NCBI GenBank assembly: GCA_963169295.1
Contig: CAUJDD010000025.1
Span: 1-64,000 of the forward strand
Source: UBA4416 sp020846025
GTDB lineage: Bacteria > Bacteroidota > Bacteroidia > B-17B0 > Aurantibacillaceae
Reading direction: 5' to 3'
Length of the DNA stretch: 64,000 nucleotides
Part shown: positions 17,887 to 26,845 of the stretch, one piece after another
Numbering within the stretch: the first letter of the stretch is position 1
Layout: every line of letters begins with the position of its first letter
Notes under the pieces: model-generated
Database searches by the model: none
Told to the model about the DNA's origin: nothing
Seen by the model: only the letters and a program-made list of their open reading frames with translations
Position numbers and translations under genes: made by a program

Positions 17887-17986
17887 ACAAATGATTTTAT
17901 GAGTTTATATAGGTAAAAATAAGACTAAATGCCTTTTGTAGCATTTATTTAACAAAAAAGTAATAAACAAAATGATGCTTATTTTT

Positions 17987-18910
17987 TTATTGACGACCAG
18001 CTAATAAGAACATAACAGCCATACGAACAGCCACACCATTTTCTACTTGATCAAGAATTATAGATTGACTACAATCTGCCACATCGCTCGTAATTTCTAC
18101 ACCACGATTAATAGGGCCTGGGTGCATGATGATTATTTTTTTAGATAATGAGTCTAATAATTTTTTATCCAAACCATATAACATGGTGTATTCTCTAATA
18201 GAAGGAAAAAACTTAATATCTTGTCGCTCTAATTGAATACGTAGCATATTCGCTACATCGCACCACTCAAGAGTTTTTCTTAAATCGGTTTCTACTGTTA
18301 CTCCTAGGCTTTCAATATACTTAGGAATCAACGTAGTTGGCCCGCATACTTTAACTTGTACGCCTAGTTTTTGAAGGCAAAAAATATTTGATAAAGCAAC
18401 TCTGGAATGCAAAATATCACCGATAATTGCAATTTTCTTTCCTTTTAAATCACCTAAACGTTCTTGCATTGAAAAAGCATCAAGCAAAGCTTGCGTAGGA
18501 TGTTCATGAGCACCATCACCAGCATTTACAATTTTAGCATTTACTCGTTTAGATAAGAACTCGGCAGCTCCTGCACTCGAGTGGCGCATAACTACCATAT
18601 CCACTTTCATGGCTAAAATATTATTAACGGTATCTATCAAGGTTTCTCCTTTTTTTACAGAAGACGAAGCCGCTGTAAAATTAACCACATCGGCACTTAA
18701 ACGCTTTTGGGCTAATTCGAAAGATAAACGAGTACGAGTAGAATTTTCAAAAAATAAATTAGCAACGGTAATATCTCTTAACGAAGGTACTTTCTTAATC
18801 GGGCGATTAATTACTTCTTTAAAATTTTTAGCGGTATCTAATATTAATTCAATATCCTGTTTAGTAATATATTTAATTCCTAATAGATGATTAACGCTTA
18901 AATGACTCAT
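17987..18910 (-). CDS. pyrB: aspartate carbamoyltransferase catalytic subunit
   Basis: Makes N-carbamoyl-aspartate from carbamoyl phosphate and aspartate, the committed pyrimidine step. The 307 residues contain the carbamoyl-phosphate motif FFENSTRTRLSFELA, then AHEHPTQALLDAFS and the aspartate-binding MHPGPINRGVEI. The length is typical of PyrB. No pyrI regulatory subunit follows. It is the last gene of a same-strand run purA, pyrR, DinB-like, pyrB; the 53-bp spacing to the DinB-like gene allows co-transcription. Confidence 0.96.
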   Translation of the reverse strand: MSHLSVNHLLGIKYITKQDIELILDTAKNFKEVINRPIKKVPSLRDITVANLFFENSTRTRLSFELAQKRLSADVVNFTAASSSVKKGETLIDTVNNILAMKVDMVVMRHSSAGAAEFLSKRVNAKIVNAGDGAHEHPTQALLDAFSMQERLGDLKGKKIAIIGDILHSRVALSNIFCLQKLGVQVKVCGPTTLIPKYIESLGVTVETDLRKTLEWCDVANMLRIQLERQDIKFFPSIREYTMLYGLDKKLLDSLSKKIIIMHPGPINRGVEITSDVADCSQSIILDQVENGVAVRMAVMFLLAGRQ

Positions 18911-18963
18911 AGCTGTTTTAAAGATATTATTTTCTTTTTTTATTTACAATGCTTAATTAATAT

Positions 18964-19476
18964 TTATGTTAAGTAACGCTCTTTTATAACATTAATATGA
19001 TGTTGGGTATGGCCAGCTATCATATAACCCAAGCTTAACACATTATTTTCTCCAGCCGCACTTTTACCTTTTAATAAAAGTTTATCATTGGATAAATGGC
19101 TAAATTGTATAATGGTTGCTTGACGTACAATATCAAACTCCATCACTAAATCTTCAAATGCAACTTTTGACAAACCAGAATTTGCAGCATACACATTTTC
19201 ATCAAACCCCGGCAAAACCTGAGTTTCTCCTCTAGAAAAACACAAGACTCTATAACTAAACACGCGTTCAGTATCAATAATGTGGTTTATAACTTCTTTT
19301 ATCGTCCATTTATTGGGCGCGTATTGATAATTAAATTGGCTGGACGGAATAGATTTTAGAAATCGTAAAGTAGTTTGATGATTATTTTTTAAAGCTAAGT
19401 TAATATCACTTTCTGAAACCAAATTAATATAGTGTTCAAAATAAGCGATATAATCTTGCTTTTGTGGTCTCATCAA
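18964..19476 (-). CDS. DinB-family protein
   Basis: A 170-residue four-helix DinB-like protein. Metal-site histidines are visible in the segment IKEVINHIIDTERVFSYR and in the C-terminal GHTQHHINVIKERY, the usual placement for DinB/YfiT proteins. The substrate is unknown; many relatives are thiol-dependent transferases. It is set between pyrR (4 bp away) and pyrB (53 bp away) on the same strand, so it is almost certainly expressed with pyrimidine genes, although nothing in its sequence points to nucleotide chemistry. Confidence 0.82.
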   Translation of the reverse strand: MMRPQKQDYIAYFEHYINLVSESDINLALKNNHQTTLRFLKSIPSSQFNYQYAPNKWTIKEVINHIIDTERVFSYRVLCFSRGETQVLPGFDENVYAANSGLSKVAFEDLVMEFDIVRQATIIQFSHLSNDKLLLKGKSAAGENNVLSLGYMIAGHTQHHINVIKERYLT

Positions 19477-19480
19477 ATTA

Positions 19481-20008
19481 TTAATCTATTAATGTTACTC
19501 GGTCTTTTTTATCGGTTTCACTCCACTCTACTTTCACGTTTTGAGATTCAATAGAATCAATCGTTAATCCAACATATTTTGCTTGAATAGGTACATGACG
19601 ACTAAAACGTCTATCAACTAAAACTAGCAATTCAACGTCCGTTGGTCGTCCAAAAGCAAGCATTGCATCTAATCCAGCTCTAATGGTACGCCCTGTAAAT
19701 AATACATCATCTACTAAAATGACATATTTATCCTCTATCATAAAATCAATATTCGTTTTATTGGGTTTTAATTCTTTCTTCCTAAAATCATCTCTATAAA
19801 ACGTAATATCTAAATCTCCACAAGGCACTTCTTTTTTCAAGATGCCTTTTAATATTTTTTGAATTCGATGCGCTAAATAAATACCACGAGGTTGTAACCC
19901 AATTATAACCGTATTACTAAAATCGTTATGCACCTCTATTAATTGATAACATAAGCGCTTTAAGGTTACTTCTAATTGTTTATTTTCTAATAATACTCTT
20001 GGTTTCAC
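19481..20008 (-). CDS. pyrR: PyrR regulator / uracil phosphoribosyltransferase
   Basis: A 175-residue type I phosphoribosyltransferase of the PyrR group. The PRPP-binding signature VILVDDVLFTGRTIRAGLD is at residues 96-114. The N-terminal region (IGLQPRGIYLAHRIQ) and the C-terminal VDRRFSRHVPIQAKYVG segment are PyrR-like. In Firmicutes PyrR attenuates pyr mRNA in response to UMP. Here it sits in a run with pyrB, which fits pyrimidine control, but I did not find a clear PyrR-binding hairpin upstream. It may also act as a UPRTase. Confidence 0.92.
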   Translation of the reverse strand: MKPRVLLENKQLEVTLKRLCYQLIEVHNDFSNTVIIGLQPRGIYLAHRIQKILKGILKKEVPCGDLDITFYRDDFRKKELKPNKTNIDFMIEDKYVILVDDVLFTGRTIRAGLDAMLAFGRPTDVELLVLVDRRFSRHVPIQAKYVGLTIDSIESQNVKVEWSETDKKDRVTLID

Positions 20009-20093
20009 AACAAGGGGTGTTTTTATATCTATTAACTAAAATCTTTATGGTTTAAAGTTAAATTTATAATTTCAAACAAACAAGTACATGCAA

Positions 20094-21362
20094 TTACATA
20101 AAAATAGTTTGGGTTCTATCAGGGCCAATGGAAACAATGCTGATAGGCACTTCTACTATTTTTTCAATGTATTTTATGTAATCAACTAATTCTTTTGGTA
20201 AAGTCTCTTTTGAAGTTAATTTAGTTAAATCGGTATTCCAGCCTTTTACTGTTTCGTACACAGGTGTTACATCACTTGGCTCGATACTATATGGCAAATA
20301 ATCAATTTTTTGACCTTTATACAAATAATGCGTACACACTTCAATCTCCTCAAAATCTGAAAGCACATCTGCTTTCATCATCATTAATTCAGTTACACCA
20401 TTTATTTCTATGGCATATTTTAAAGCTGGAATATCTAACCAACCACAACGACGTGGGCGGCCTGTAGTAGAACCAAACTCACGCCCATTTTGACGTATCT
20501 TCTCTCCTACTTCATCGTGTAGCTCTGTTGGAAAAGGTCCACTTCCCACCCGAGTACAATATGCTTTAAAAATACCAATAACATTACCAACTCTATTTGG
20601 TGCAATACCTAAGCCATTACATGCCCCTGCACAAATAGTATTAGAAGATGTTACAAATGGATAAGAACCAAAATCAATATCCAATAAAGAACCTTGAGCA
20701 CCTTCGGCCAGTATCTTTTTTCCTTTTTTTATAGAGTCATTAATGTAATGTTCGGTATCTATAAAGGTTAATTTTTTTAATTCATCAATAGCTGCAAACC
20801 AAGCAGGCTCAAGTTCAGACAAATTGTACTCGAAATTATAAAATGCTAATAATTGCTTATGCTTTTCTACTAGGTTATTATATTTCTCTCTAAAATCAGC
20901 TCCTTCAATGTCTCCTACACGTAAGCCATTTCTACCCGTTTTGTCCATATAAGTTGGACCAATTCCTTTTAAGGTTGAACCAATTTTATTTTTCCCTTTA
21001 GCTGCTTCGCTTGCAGCATCTATTAATCGGTGTGTTGGTAAAATTAAATGTGCTCGTTTACTAATCACTAATTTCTTATTTACATCAACACCTAAAGCGG
21101 TTAAAGCATCTACTTCTTTTTTAAAAATAACAGGGTCAATTACTACGCCATTACCAACAACATTAAGTGCCGTAGGATGAAATATCCCACTTGGTATCGT
21201 ATGTAAAACATGTTTTATACCATTAAATTCAAGTGTGTGACCAGCATTTGGTCCACCTTGAAATCTTGCAATTATATCGTATTTTGGAGTAAGAACATCT
21301 ACAATTTTTCCTTTTCCTTCATCGCCCCATTGTAGGCCTAATAACACATCTGCTTTGCTCAT
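20094..21362 (-). CDS. purA: adenylosuccinate synthetase
   Basis: Joins IMP and aspartate with GTP to give adenylosuccinate in AMP synthesis. The 422-residue protein opens with LLGLQWGDEGKGKIVD, the P-loop-like signature, followed by FQGGPNAGHTLEF, then GPTYMDKTGRNGLRVGD and TTGRPRRCGWLD, all diagnostic. Length is normal. It heads the run purA, pyrR, DinB, pyrB. An 85-bp gap separates it from pyrR, so pyrR might also have its own control. Confidence 0.97.
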   Translation of the reverse strand: MSKADVLLGLQWGDEGKGKIVDVLTPKYDIIARFQGGPNAGHTLEFNGIKHVLHTIPSGIFHPTALNVVGNGVVIDPVIFKKEVDALTALGVDVNKKLVISKRAHLILPTHRLIDAASEAAKGKNKIGSTLKGIGPTYMDKTGRNGLRVGDIEGADFREKYNNLVEKHKQLLAFYNFEYNLSELEPAWFAAIDELKKLTFIDTEHYINDSIKKGKKILAEGAQGSLLDIDFGSYPFVTSSNTICAGACNGLGIAPNRVGNVIGIFKAYCTRVGSGPFPTELHDEVGEKIRQNGREFGSTTGRPRRCGWLDIPALKYAIEINGVTELMMMKADVLSDFEEIEVCTHYLYKGQKIDYLPYSIEPSDVTPVYETVKGWNTDLTKLTSKETLPKELVDYIKYIEKIVEVPISIVSIGPDRTQTIFM

Positions 21363-21395
21363 AAAAATTTGTTAAGGTTAATAAAATAAAGCCTT

Positions 21396-21403
21396 CAAAT
21401 TTA
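21396..21403 (-). promoter_or_regulatory. -7 box for purA
   Basis: The minus-strand reading TAAATTTG matches TAnnTTTG and lies 33 bp before the purA ATG. No clear -33 element at the expected distance, so this is a tentative promoter. Confidence 0.4.
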
Positions 21404-21491
21404 CGATTATCAACATATTTTGAGCGAATAACAAATTAACAATTTGTAAGGTTTTGAACAAAACAGTAACATGCCTATTTGTATAAAACAT

Positions 21492-21525
21492 AAATGCCCT
21501 TCATTAATAAAAACAAAGGGCATTT
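21492..21525 (-). terminator. terminator of the paaABC operon
   Basis: AAATGCCCTT (21492-21501) is complementary to AAGGGCATTT (21516-21525), a perfect 10-bp stem with a 14-nt AT-rich loop. It lies 20 bp beyond the paaC stop in the direction of transcription and is followed by a T-containing stretch. It separates the paa genes from purA. Confidence 0.7.
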
Positions 21526-21545
21526 AATAAAAACGAATTTTGTAA

Positions 21546-22310
21546 TTACCATTTAGCACCAGGATACATTCGTGGTAATGCTTGCATTTCTAATAAAATA
21601 TATGCCAAATGTTCTGTATGAATGCCCTTACGACTACCAGTTTGCATGAACACATTTTGTGGAATAGAAAGTGTTGATTTAATAATAATATCGTTAATGT
21701 GTTTTTCCCAAGTAGTTTTAAAAGCAGTTACATCAACAGCTATTCCTTCTTTAACCAATAAAGTATCAGTCTCATCTACTTCAAAAAGTTCACCTGTAAA
21801 TTGCCACAATTCGTTAATAGCATCTTGAGCTCTACGGTGGCTTTCTTCAGTGCCATCTCCAAATCGTTCTACCCAAGATGAAGTATGACGCAAATGATAT
21901 GTTGATTCTTTAATGGCTTTTTGAGCAATACCTGCTAGGGTTTCATCTTTACTTTTAGTAAGTGCTGTATAAAAATAAAAATCAAAACTATCCATTATAA
22001 CTTGTCTTACAATGGTTTTAGCATAATCGCCATTAGGTTGTTCTACTAATTTAGGATTATAAAATTCACGATCTGTTCTTAGATAAGCCAAATCATCAGC
22101 AGTTCTTCCTTTTCCTTCTATTTTTGCCGCATATTCATATAAAGCTGTAGCGGTTCCTATAATATCAAGTGCAATATTGGTTAGAGCTAAATCTTCTTCT
22201 AAAAAAGGACCAACACCTGTCCACTCGCTTAAGCGTTGTCCTAAAATTAGATTAGTATCAGCTAAGCGTAATGTATAATTAAATAAAGCTTCTTGTTTTG
22301 TCATTTTCAA
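21546..22310 (-). CDS. paaC: phenylacetyl-CoA 1,2-epoxidase subunit PaaC
   Basis: Structural, non-catalytic subunit that pairs with PaaA in the ring 1,2-epoxidase of phenylacetyl-CoA. The 254-residue helical protein has the family N-terminus (YTLRLADTNLILGQRLSEW), then EEDLALTNIALDIIG, and ends with RKGIHTEHLAYILLEMQALPR. It begins 53 bp after paaB and is the last gene of the minus-strand paaA-paaB-paaC group. A terminator hairpin follows directly, so paaD is not part of this transcript. Confidence 0.95.
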   Translation of the reverse strand: MKMTKQEALFNYTLRLADTNLILGQRLSEWTGVGPFLEEDLALTNIALDIIGTATALYEYAAKIEGKGRTADDLAYLRTDREFYNPKLVEQPNGDYAKTIVRQVIMDSFDFYFYTALTKSKDETLAGIAQKAIKESTYHLRHTSSWVERFGDGTEESHRRAQDAINELWQFTGELFEVDETDTLLVKEGIAVDVTAFKTTWEKHINDIIIKSTLSIPQNVFMQTGSRKGIHTEHLAYILLEMQALPRMYPGAKW

Positions 22311-22363
22311 AATATTTTATGTTACAATAAAAGAGTTGTATTTCTATATCTCAAGCTCTATAA

Positions 22364-22651
22364 TTACATTGGTCCTATAGCATCAGGTATTTGATAAAAA
22401 GTAGGATGTCTATACACTTTATCATTAGCTGGTTCAAAAAATGGTCCAATATCTTCGGGGCTACTAGCTACGATAGCATTTGCAGGAACTGCCCAAATAG
22501 CAGTTGCCTCCTGACGACGCGTATATAAATCTCTTGCGTTTTGTAAAGCCATTTCTTTATCGTAAGCATGTAAACTTCCGCAGTGTACATAAGGTTGTCC
22601 GGCTTTCTTTTGTAAAAATATTTCCCAAAGTGGTCCTTGATTGTCTTTCAT
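22364..22651 (-). CDS. paaB: phenylacetyl-CoA 1,2-epoxidase subunit PaaB
   Basis: Small subunit of the phenylacetyl-CoA epoxidase complex, thought to bridge PaaAC heterodimers. It has 95 residues, the usual size, with the recognisable run GPLWEIFLQKKAGQPYVHCG, then GSLHAYDKEMALQNARDLY and YTRRQEATAIWAVPA. It lies between paaA (50 bp) and paaC (53 bp) on the same strand. Confidence 0.95.
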   Translation of the reverse strand: MKDNQGPLWEIFLQKKAGQPYVHCGSLHAYDKEMALQNARDLYTRRQEATAIWAVPANAIVASSPEDIGPFFEPANDKVYRHPTFYQIPDAIGPM

Positions 22652-22701
22652 GGTTTAATGTTTTTGATGATTAATGTTTTTTATTTTTAATAGATTATAA
22701 A

Positions 22702-23643
22702 TTAAGCTGCTTCATATACTTCTTTACGTTTTTTTGCAAAGGCATTCGCAGCTTCTCTAACCCAAGCGCCATCATTATGAGCTTTGTTACGAGCAGCTAA
22801 TCGTTCTTTATTACAAGGGCCATTGCCGCTAATTACATTCTTAAATTCAGTCCAATCTGGATCGCTGTAATCATATCCTTTTTTAGCTTCATTCCATTTA
22901 ATATTCGGATCAGGCATTGTTAACCCTAAATATTCTGCTTGAGGTACTGTTTGATTTACAAATTTTTGACGAAGCTGATCATTTGTTTCTCGTTTAATAC
23001 GCCATTTTAAAGCGTTTTCACTATTTGGAGATTCAGCATCTGGCGGACCAAACATCATCATAGAAGGAAACCACCAACGATTTAAAGCATCTTGTGCCAT
23101 TGCTTTTTGTTCAGGTGTTCCAAAAGCCATACGTGTCATAATTTCGTACCCTTGGCGTTGATGGAAACTTTCTTCTTTACAAATACGAATCATGGCGCGC
23201 GAATAAGGGCCATAAGAGGTGCGTTGCAACATTACTTGATTCATAATAGCAGCACCATCTACTAACCAACCAACAGCACCCATATCTGCCCAAGTTAAGG
23301 TAGGGTAATTAAAAATAGATGAATATTTGGCTTTACCAGTTAATAAATTATCTAACAATTCATCGCGACTAACACCCAAGGTTTCGGCAGCGGTATATAA
23401 ATACAAACCGTGTCCGCCTTCATCTTGCACTTTTGCTAATAAAACTACCTTTGAACGTAAACTTGGGGCTCTTGTTATCCAATTTCCCTCTGGCAACATG
23501 CCCACAATCTCTGAGTGTGCGTGTTGAGATATTTGCCTAATCAAATGCTTACGGTAGTTTTCTGGCATCCAGTCTTTTGGCTCAATCACATCGTTATTAG
23601 CTAATTTAGCTTCAAACTGACTTTCAAATTTGTTATTTTCCAT
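22702..23643 (-). CDS. paaA: phenylacetyl-CoA 1,2-epoxidase catalytic subunit PaaA
   Basis: Di-iron catalytic subunit that epoxidises the aromatic ring of phenylacetyl-CoA. The 313-residue protein has carboxylate and histidine ligands in helices such as VQDEGGHGLYLYTAAE and ICKEESFHQRQGYE (the ExxH pairs), and the expected LPEGNWITRAPS segment. It is the first gene of paaABC and is divergent from paaE with a 196-bp shared promoter region that carries a good promoter for each direction. Confidence 0.96.
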   Translation of the reverse strand: MENNKFESQFEAKLANNDVIEPKDWMPENYRKHLIRQISQHAHSEIVGMLPEGNWITRAPSLRSKVVLLAKVQDEGGHGLYLYTAAETLGVSRDELLDNLLTGKAKYSSIFNYPTLTWADMGAVGWLVDGAAIMNQVMLQRTSYGPYSRAMIRICKEESFHQRQGYEIMTRMAFGTPEQKAMAQDALNRWWFPSMMMFGPPDAESPNSENALKWRIKRETNDQLRQKFVNQTVPQAEYLGLTMPDPNIKWNEAKKGYDYSDPDWTEFKNVISGNGPCNKERLAARNKAHNDGAWVREAANAFAKKRKEVYEAA

Positions 23644-23687
23644 ATTATATTAAAACGTCAATTATACTATTTTTTGTACTATATTTA

Positions 23688-23719
23688 CAAATATAAGGTA
23701 TTGCTTAATCTTATTTCAA
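23688..23719 (-). promoter_or_regulatory. promoter of paaABC
   Basis: On the minus strand TATATTTG (23688-23695) matches TAnnTTTG, and TTG (23717-23719) lies 21 bp farther upstream. Transcription would begin near 23681, giving a leader of about 38 nt for paaA. Confidence 0.55.
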
Positions 23720-23812
23720 TCTTTTTTTTACTGATTTTCATCATAAAATGAGAAAAATTATGGCTTAACTTATTATAATTAGCATTTTACTCGTATATGT
23801 CGCATAAATTTT

Positions 23813-23820
23813 TACTTTTG
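23813..23820 (+). promoter_or_regulatory. -7 box of the paaE promoter
   Basis: TACTTTTG matches TAnnTTTG 19 bp before the paaE ATG. The -33 element is weak. It is in the divergent paaA-paaE gap, so one regulator could govern both directions. Confidence 0.55.
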
Positions 23821-23839
23821 CGCATCAAAATTTTATCAA

Positions 23840-24913
23840 ATGGCTAGATTTCATACTTTAAAAATAAAAGATATTCGCCGAGAAACTGCCGATGCCGTAT
23901 CAGTTGCTTTCGATATTCCTTTGCCAGTTCAACCCGAATTTCAATTTAAACAAGGACAATACATTACCCTTAAATTAAATGTAAATGGCGAGGAACTACG
24001 CCGTTCTTATAGTATTTGTACTAGCCCTTATAGCGAAAAAGAACTTAGAGTAGCCGTAAAGGAAGTAAAAGATGGAAGAGCCTCTACTTTTATTAATAGA
24101 CAACTCAAAGTTGGGGATAGCATAGAAGTAATGACGCCAATGGGTACTTTTAACTCTATACTATCAGGTCATCAAAAAAAACATTATGTATTATTTGCAG
24201 GTGGAAGTGGTATAACACCTATGATGAGTATTTTAAAAAGTGTGCTTTATATAGAGAAGCAAAGTACTATTACTTTAGTTTATGCCAATAGAAATGAAGA
24301 TAGTGTGATTTTTGGTGCTGAAATTGAGAAAATAGTTTCTGAAAATGCAGATAAAATTAAACTCATAAATGTTTTTGACGAACCTAAAAATGCCATTGAT
24401 GAATTACAAAAAGGCTTATTAACTCCTGACAAGGTTAAAAATATAATCAGTAAGTTTCAATTATCTAGTGCCGAAGAATTTTTCATTTGTGGGCCTGGAC
24501 CAATGATGGAGAATATTAAAACTGCCCTTGATGATTTAAAAATAGCTAAAGAAAAAATTCATATTGAATATTTTAGTGCTGTGGCAGATGCTGTAGCAAA
24601 AGCAGAGCAAGGCGTTTCATCTGACAAAGCCGTAAATAGTAAAGTTACGATTATACAATATGGTATTGAAACCGAATTAACTCTCAATACTGAAGGTTTA
24701 ACAATTTTAGATGCAGCCATAGATGCGGGTGTTGATGCACCATTTAGCTGTAAAGGTGCAGTTTGTTGCACATGTAGAGCCAAAGTGTTAGAAGGTAAAG
24801 TAAAAATGGATGCCAACTTTGCCTTAACAGAAGCAGAGGTAGCTGAGGGGTTTATTTTAACTTGCCAATCACATCCACTTACCGAAAAAGTAGTGGTAGA
24901 TTATGACGCTTGA
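23840..24913 (+). CDS. paaE: phenylacetyl-CoA 1,2-epoxidase reductase PaaE
   Basis: Electron-transfer subunit that passes electrons from NADPH to the PaaAC di-iron centre. The 357 residues show an FAD-binding domain with RRSYSICTSP (about 54-63), an NAD(P)-binding domain with VLFAGGSGITPMMSIL and FFICGPGPMM, and a C-terminal plant-type [2Fe-2S] ferredoxin with CKGAVCCTC and a fourth Cys in ILTCQSH. Domain order and length match PaaE. It is transcribed away from paaABC, which is less usual than one operon. Confidence 0.94.
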   Translation: MARFHTLKIKDIRRETADAVSVAFDIPLPVQPEFQFKQGQYITLKLNVNGEELRRSYSICTSPYSEKELRVAVKEVKDGRASTFINRQLKVGDSIEVMTPMGTFNSILSGHQKKHYVLFAGGSGITPMMSILKSVLYIEKQSTITLVYANRNEDSVIFGAEIEKIVSENADKIKLINVFDEPKNAIDELQKGLLTPDKVKNIISKFQLSSAEEFFICGPGPMMENIKTALDDLKIAKEKIHIEYFSAVADAVAKAEQGVSSDKAVNSKVTIIQYGIETELTLNTEGLTILDAAIDAGVDAPFSCKGAVCCTCRAKVLEGKVKMDANFALTEAEVAEGFILTCQSHPLTEKVVVDYDA

Positions 24914-24951
24914 TAATACCGATTGATTTTACTTTTACTGTCGAAAAAAAA

Positions 24952-26259
24952 TTAACCTAATATCTCGTCAAAACATTGACCAATGTAGGCAATCATCTCA
25001 TCGTTTATCATTGGAGTAACACCAATCCAAAAGGTGTCATTCACAATAATTTCGGTGTTTGGTAAATCTCCAACAATGCGATAATCATAATCTTTAAAAT
25101 AAGGTTGTTTCCTTAAATCGCCTGCAAAAAGTAAACGAGTGGCCACTTTTTTGTTGTTTAATTGTTGTACTAACTCATTACGTGTAATGTCTGCTTGTTT
25201 AGTTACAGTAATTAAAAATCCAAACCACGATGGATTTGCTTTATCAGTAGCTTTTGGTAAGATTAATTTATTTGAATGTTTTTCTAACGTTTTATAAAGT
25301 AGCTCAAAATTATGTCGGCGAACTTTGATAAAATCATCTAATTTTTCTAATTGTGCCAAACCCAAAGCCGCTTGCATATCGGTTATCTTTAAGTTAAAGC
25401 CCTGACGAGAATACACATATTTGTGATCATAACCTTCTGGTAAATCACCATGACATTGGCAAAAACGCAAGCCACAAGTGTTGTCCTTCCCTGGCTCACA
25501 CCAACAATCTCTTCCCCAATCTCTGAATGATTCGGCAATTTTTTTTAGTTTAGAGCTCGACATAAATACAGCTCCACCCTCGCCCATTGTAATGTGATGA
25601 GCAGGATAAAAACTTAATGTTGCTACGTCTCCAAATGTACCAACATGTTTACCATTATAAGTTGCGCCTAAAGCATCGCAACAGTCTTCCATTAACCATA
25701 AATTATGTTTTTCGCAAAATGCTGTAATCACATCTAAGTTAAATACATTACCCATGGTGTGCGCAACCACAACTGCTTTAGTTTTTGGAGACAAGGCCTT
25801 CTCTAAATAGGTTACATCCATCTCATACTCAGGAATGGTAACATCTAAAAATACTGGTATAGCGCCATATTGTAAAATAGGATTTACCGTAGTAGGAAAC
25901 GAAGCCGCCACTGTAATAACTTCATCACCTGGTTTTATTCGTTCTTCGCCTAATTCATGTGCTGTTAAGGTAGAAAAAGCAACCAAATTAGCTGACGAGC
26001 CAGAGTTTACAGTAATTAATGATTTAACATTGATAAACTTGGCTAATTTTTTTTCAAACTCGGTATTAAACTTTCCTGTAGTAAACCATGCATCTAAAGC
26101 CGAATCGGTAATAAGTTGCAATTCTTTATGGTCAAATACTTTACCACTAACTGGTACCGACGATTCTCCTGGTACAAATGTTTTTTGCTTAAAGGCCTCA
26201 TCATGATACTCTTTTATGAGTGCATGTATTTGATGTTTTAATTCTAATAATTTTGACAT
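24952..26259 (-). CDS. rfbH: CDP-6-deoxy-4-hexulose 3-dehydrase
   Basis: PMP-dependent, iron-sulfur-containing C3 dehydrase that, with a reductase, converts CDP-4-keto-6-deoxyglucose to the 3,6-dideoxy form (E1/RfbH/AscC type). The 435-residue protein has an aminotransferase-like fold, but the usual PLP lysine is replaced by histidine (H221 in FYPAHHITMGEGG), the hallmark of this dehydrase. A Cys cluster (C252, C254, C262, C267, C269) includes the Fe-S ligands. Its reductase (RfbI/E3) is not in the window. Normal order would put it next to rfbG; here a GxxExxY gene with duplicated flanks intervenes. Confidence 0.94.
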   Translation of the reverse strand: MSKLLELKHQIHALIKEYHDEAFKQKTFVPGESSVPVSGKVFDHKELQLITDSALDAWFTTGKFNTEFEKKLAKFINVKSLITVNSGSSANLVAFSTLTAHELGEERIKPGDEVITVAASFPTTVNPILQYGAIPVFLDVTIPEYEMDVTYLEKALSPKTKAVVVAHTMGNVFNLDVITAFCEKHNLWLMEDCCDALGATYNGKHVGTFGDVATLSFYPAHHITMGEGGAVFMSSSKLKKIAESFRDWGRDCWCEPGKDNTCGLRFCQCHGDLPEGYDHKYVYSRQGFNLKITDMQAALGLAQLEKLDDFIKVRRHNFELLYKTLEKHSNKLILPKATDKANPSWFGFLITVTKQADITRNELVQQLNNKKVATRLLFAGDLRKQPYFKDYDYRIVGDLPNTEIIVNDTFWIGVTPMINDEMIAYIGQCFDEILG

Positions 26260-26473
26260 AGTTTAATTTTTTATTTAATCATTCGAACCATAAAAGTCAT
26301 AAAAGAACATATAAAGATTTTATTCATCTAAACTCGATAAGGTACATTAACAAAGGTTTTATTTCTAATAATTTTGACATAGTTTAATTTTTTATTTAAT
26401 CATTCGAACCATAAAAGAACGTATCTAGATTTTATTCATCCAATACTCGATAAAGTACATTAACAAAGGTTTT
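26242..26473. repeat. tandem duplication of the rfbH-GxxExxY junction
   Basis: Copy A spans 26242-26360 and copy B 26363-26473. The first 55 bp are identical; then copy B lacks 9 bp (one CATAAAAGT-type unit). Each copy contains the first codons of rfbH, the spacer, and about 40 bp of the end of the GxxExxY gene, so a truncated GxxExxY tail and a false rfbH start (minus-strand ATG at 26380) lie between the two real genes. Confidence 0.9.
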
Positions 26474-26845
26474 CTGTCCATCGTGATATAGATTTGTAGT
26501 ATTGAAATTAAATAATATCCCAAAAGGCGCTTCTAATAAATTCATATACGTCAAAATTTGCGCTTCATGAATTGGCAATATCTTTTCAACTGCTTTTAAC
26601 TCAACAACTATCGAATTTTCAATGTATAAATCACAACGTAATTCTGTTTCTAACTCTAAACCTTTATAACTAATAGGTACTATCATTTCAGAAGTAAAAG
26701 AAATCTTACGAAGATTCAATTCGTGAATTAGGCATTTATGATAAACACTTTCTAACAAGCCTGGCCCAAGCGACTTGTGAACTTCGATGGCAGCACCATT
26801 GATTTGATAAGTAAGGTCTTTTATTTGTGATTTTGTTAAAAGCAT
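26432..26845 (-). CDS. GxxExxY protein
   Basis: A 137-residue protein of the GxxExxY family: the naming motif is in LGPGLLESVYHKCL (residues 26-39). It is followed by a nuclease-like core with YKGLELETELRCDLYIENSI and VVELKAVEKI, which recalls the D...ExK pattern of PD-(D/E)XK enzymes. Function is unknown; such genes are scattered, often singly, in Bacteroidota and are frequent in polysaccharide loci. It lies between rfbG and rfbH, bounded by inverted repeats, and both junctions with its neighbours are tandemly duplicated, which suggests it was inserted. Confidence 0.85.
   Translation of the reverse strand: MLLTKSQIKDLTYQINGAAIEVHKSLGPGLLESVYHKCLIHELNLRKISFTSEMIVPISYKGLELETELRCDLYIENSIVVELKAVEKILPIHEAQILTYMNLLEAPFGILFNFNTTNLYHDGQKTFVNVLYRVLDE

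Noticed and set aside
26281..26290. ATTCGAACC near the GxxExxY left flank, resembling a tRNA T-loop
   Set aside because: No acceptor, D or anticodon arms can be formed around it; it belongs to the duplicated rfbH-GxxExxY junction.
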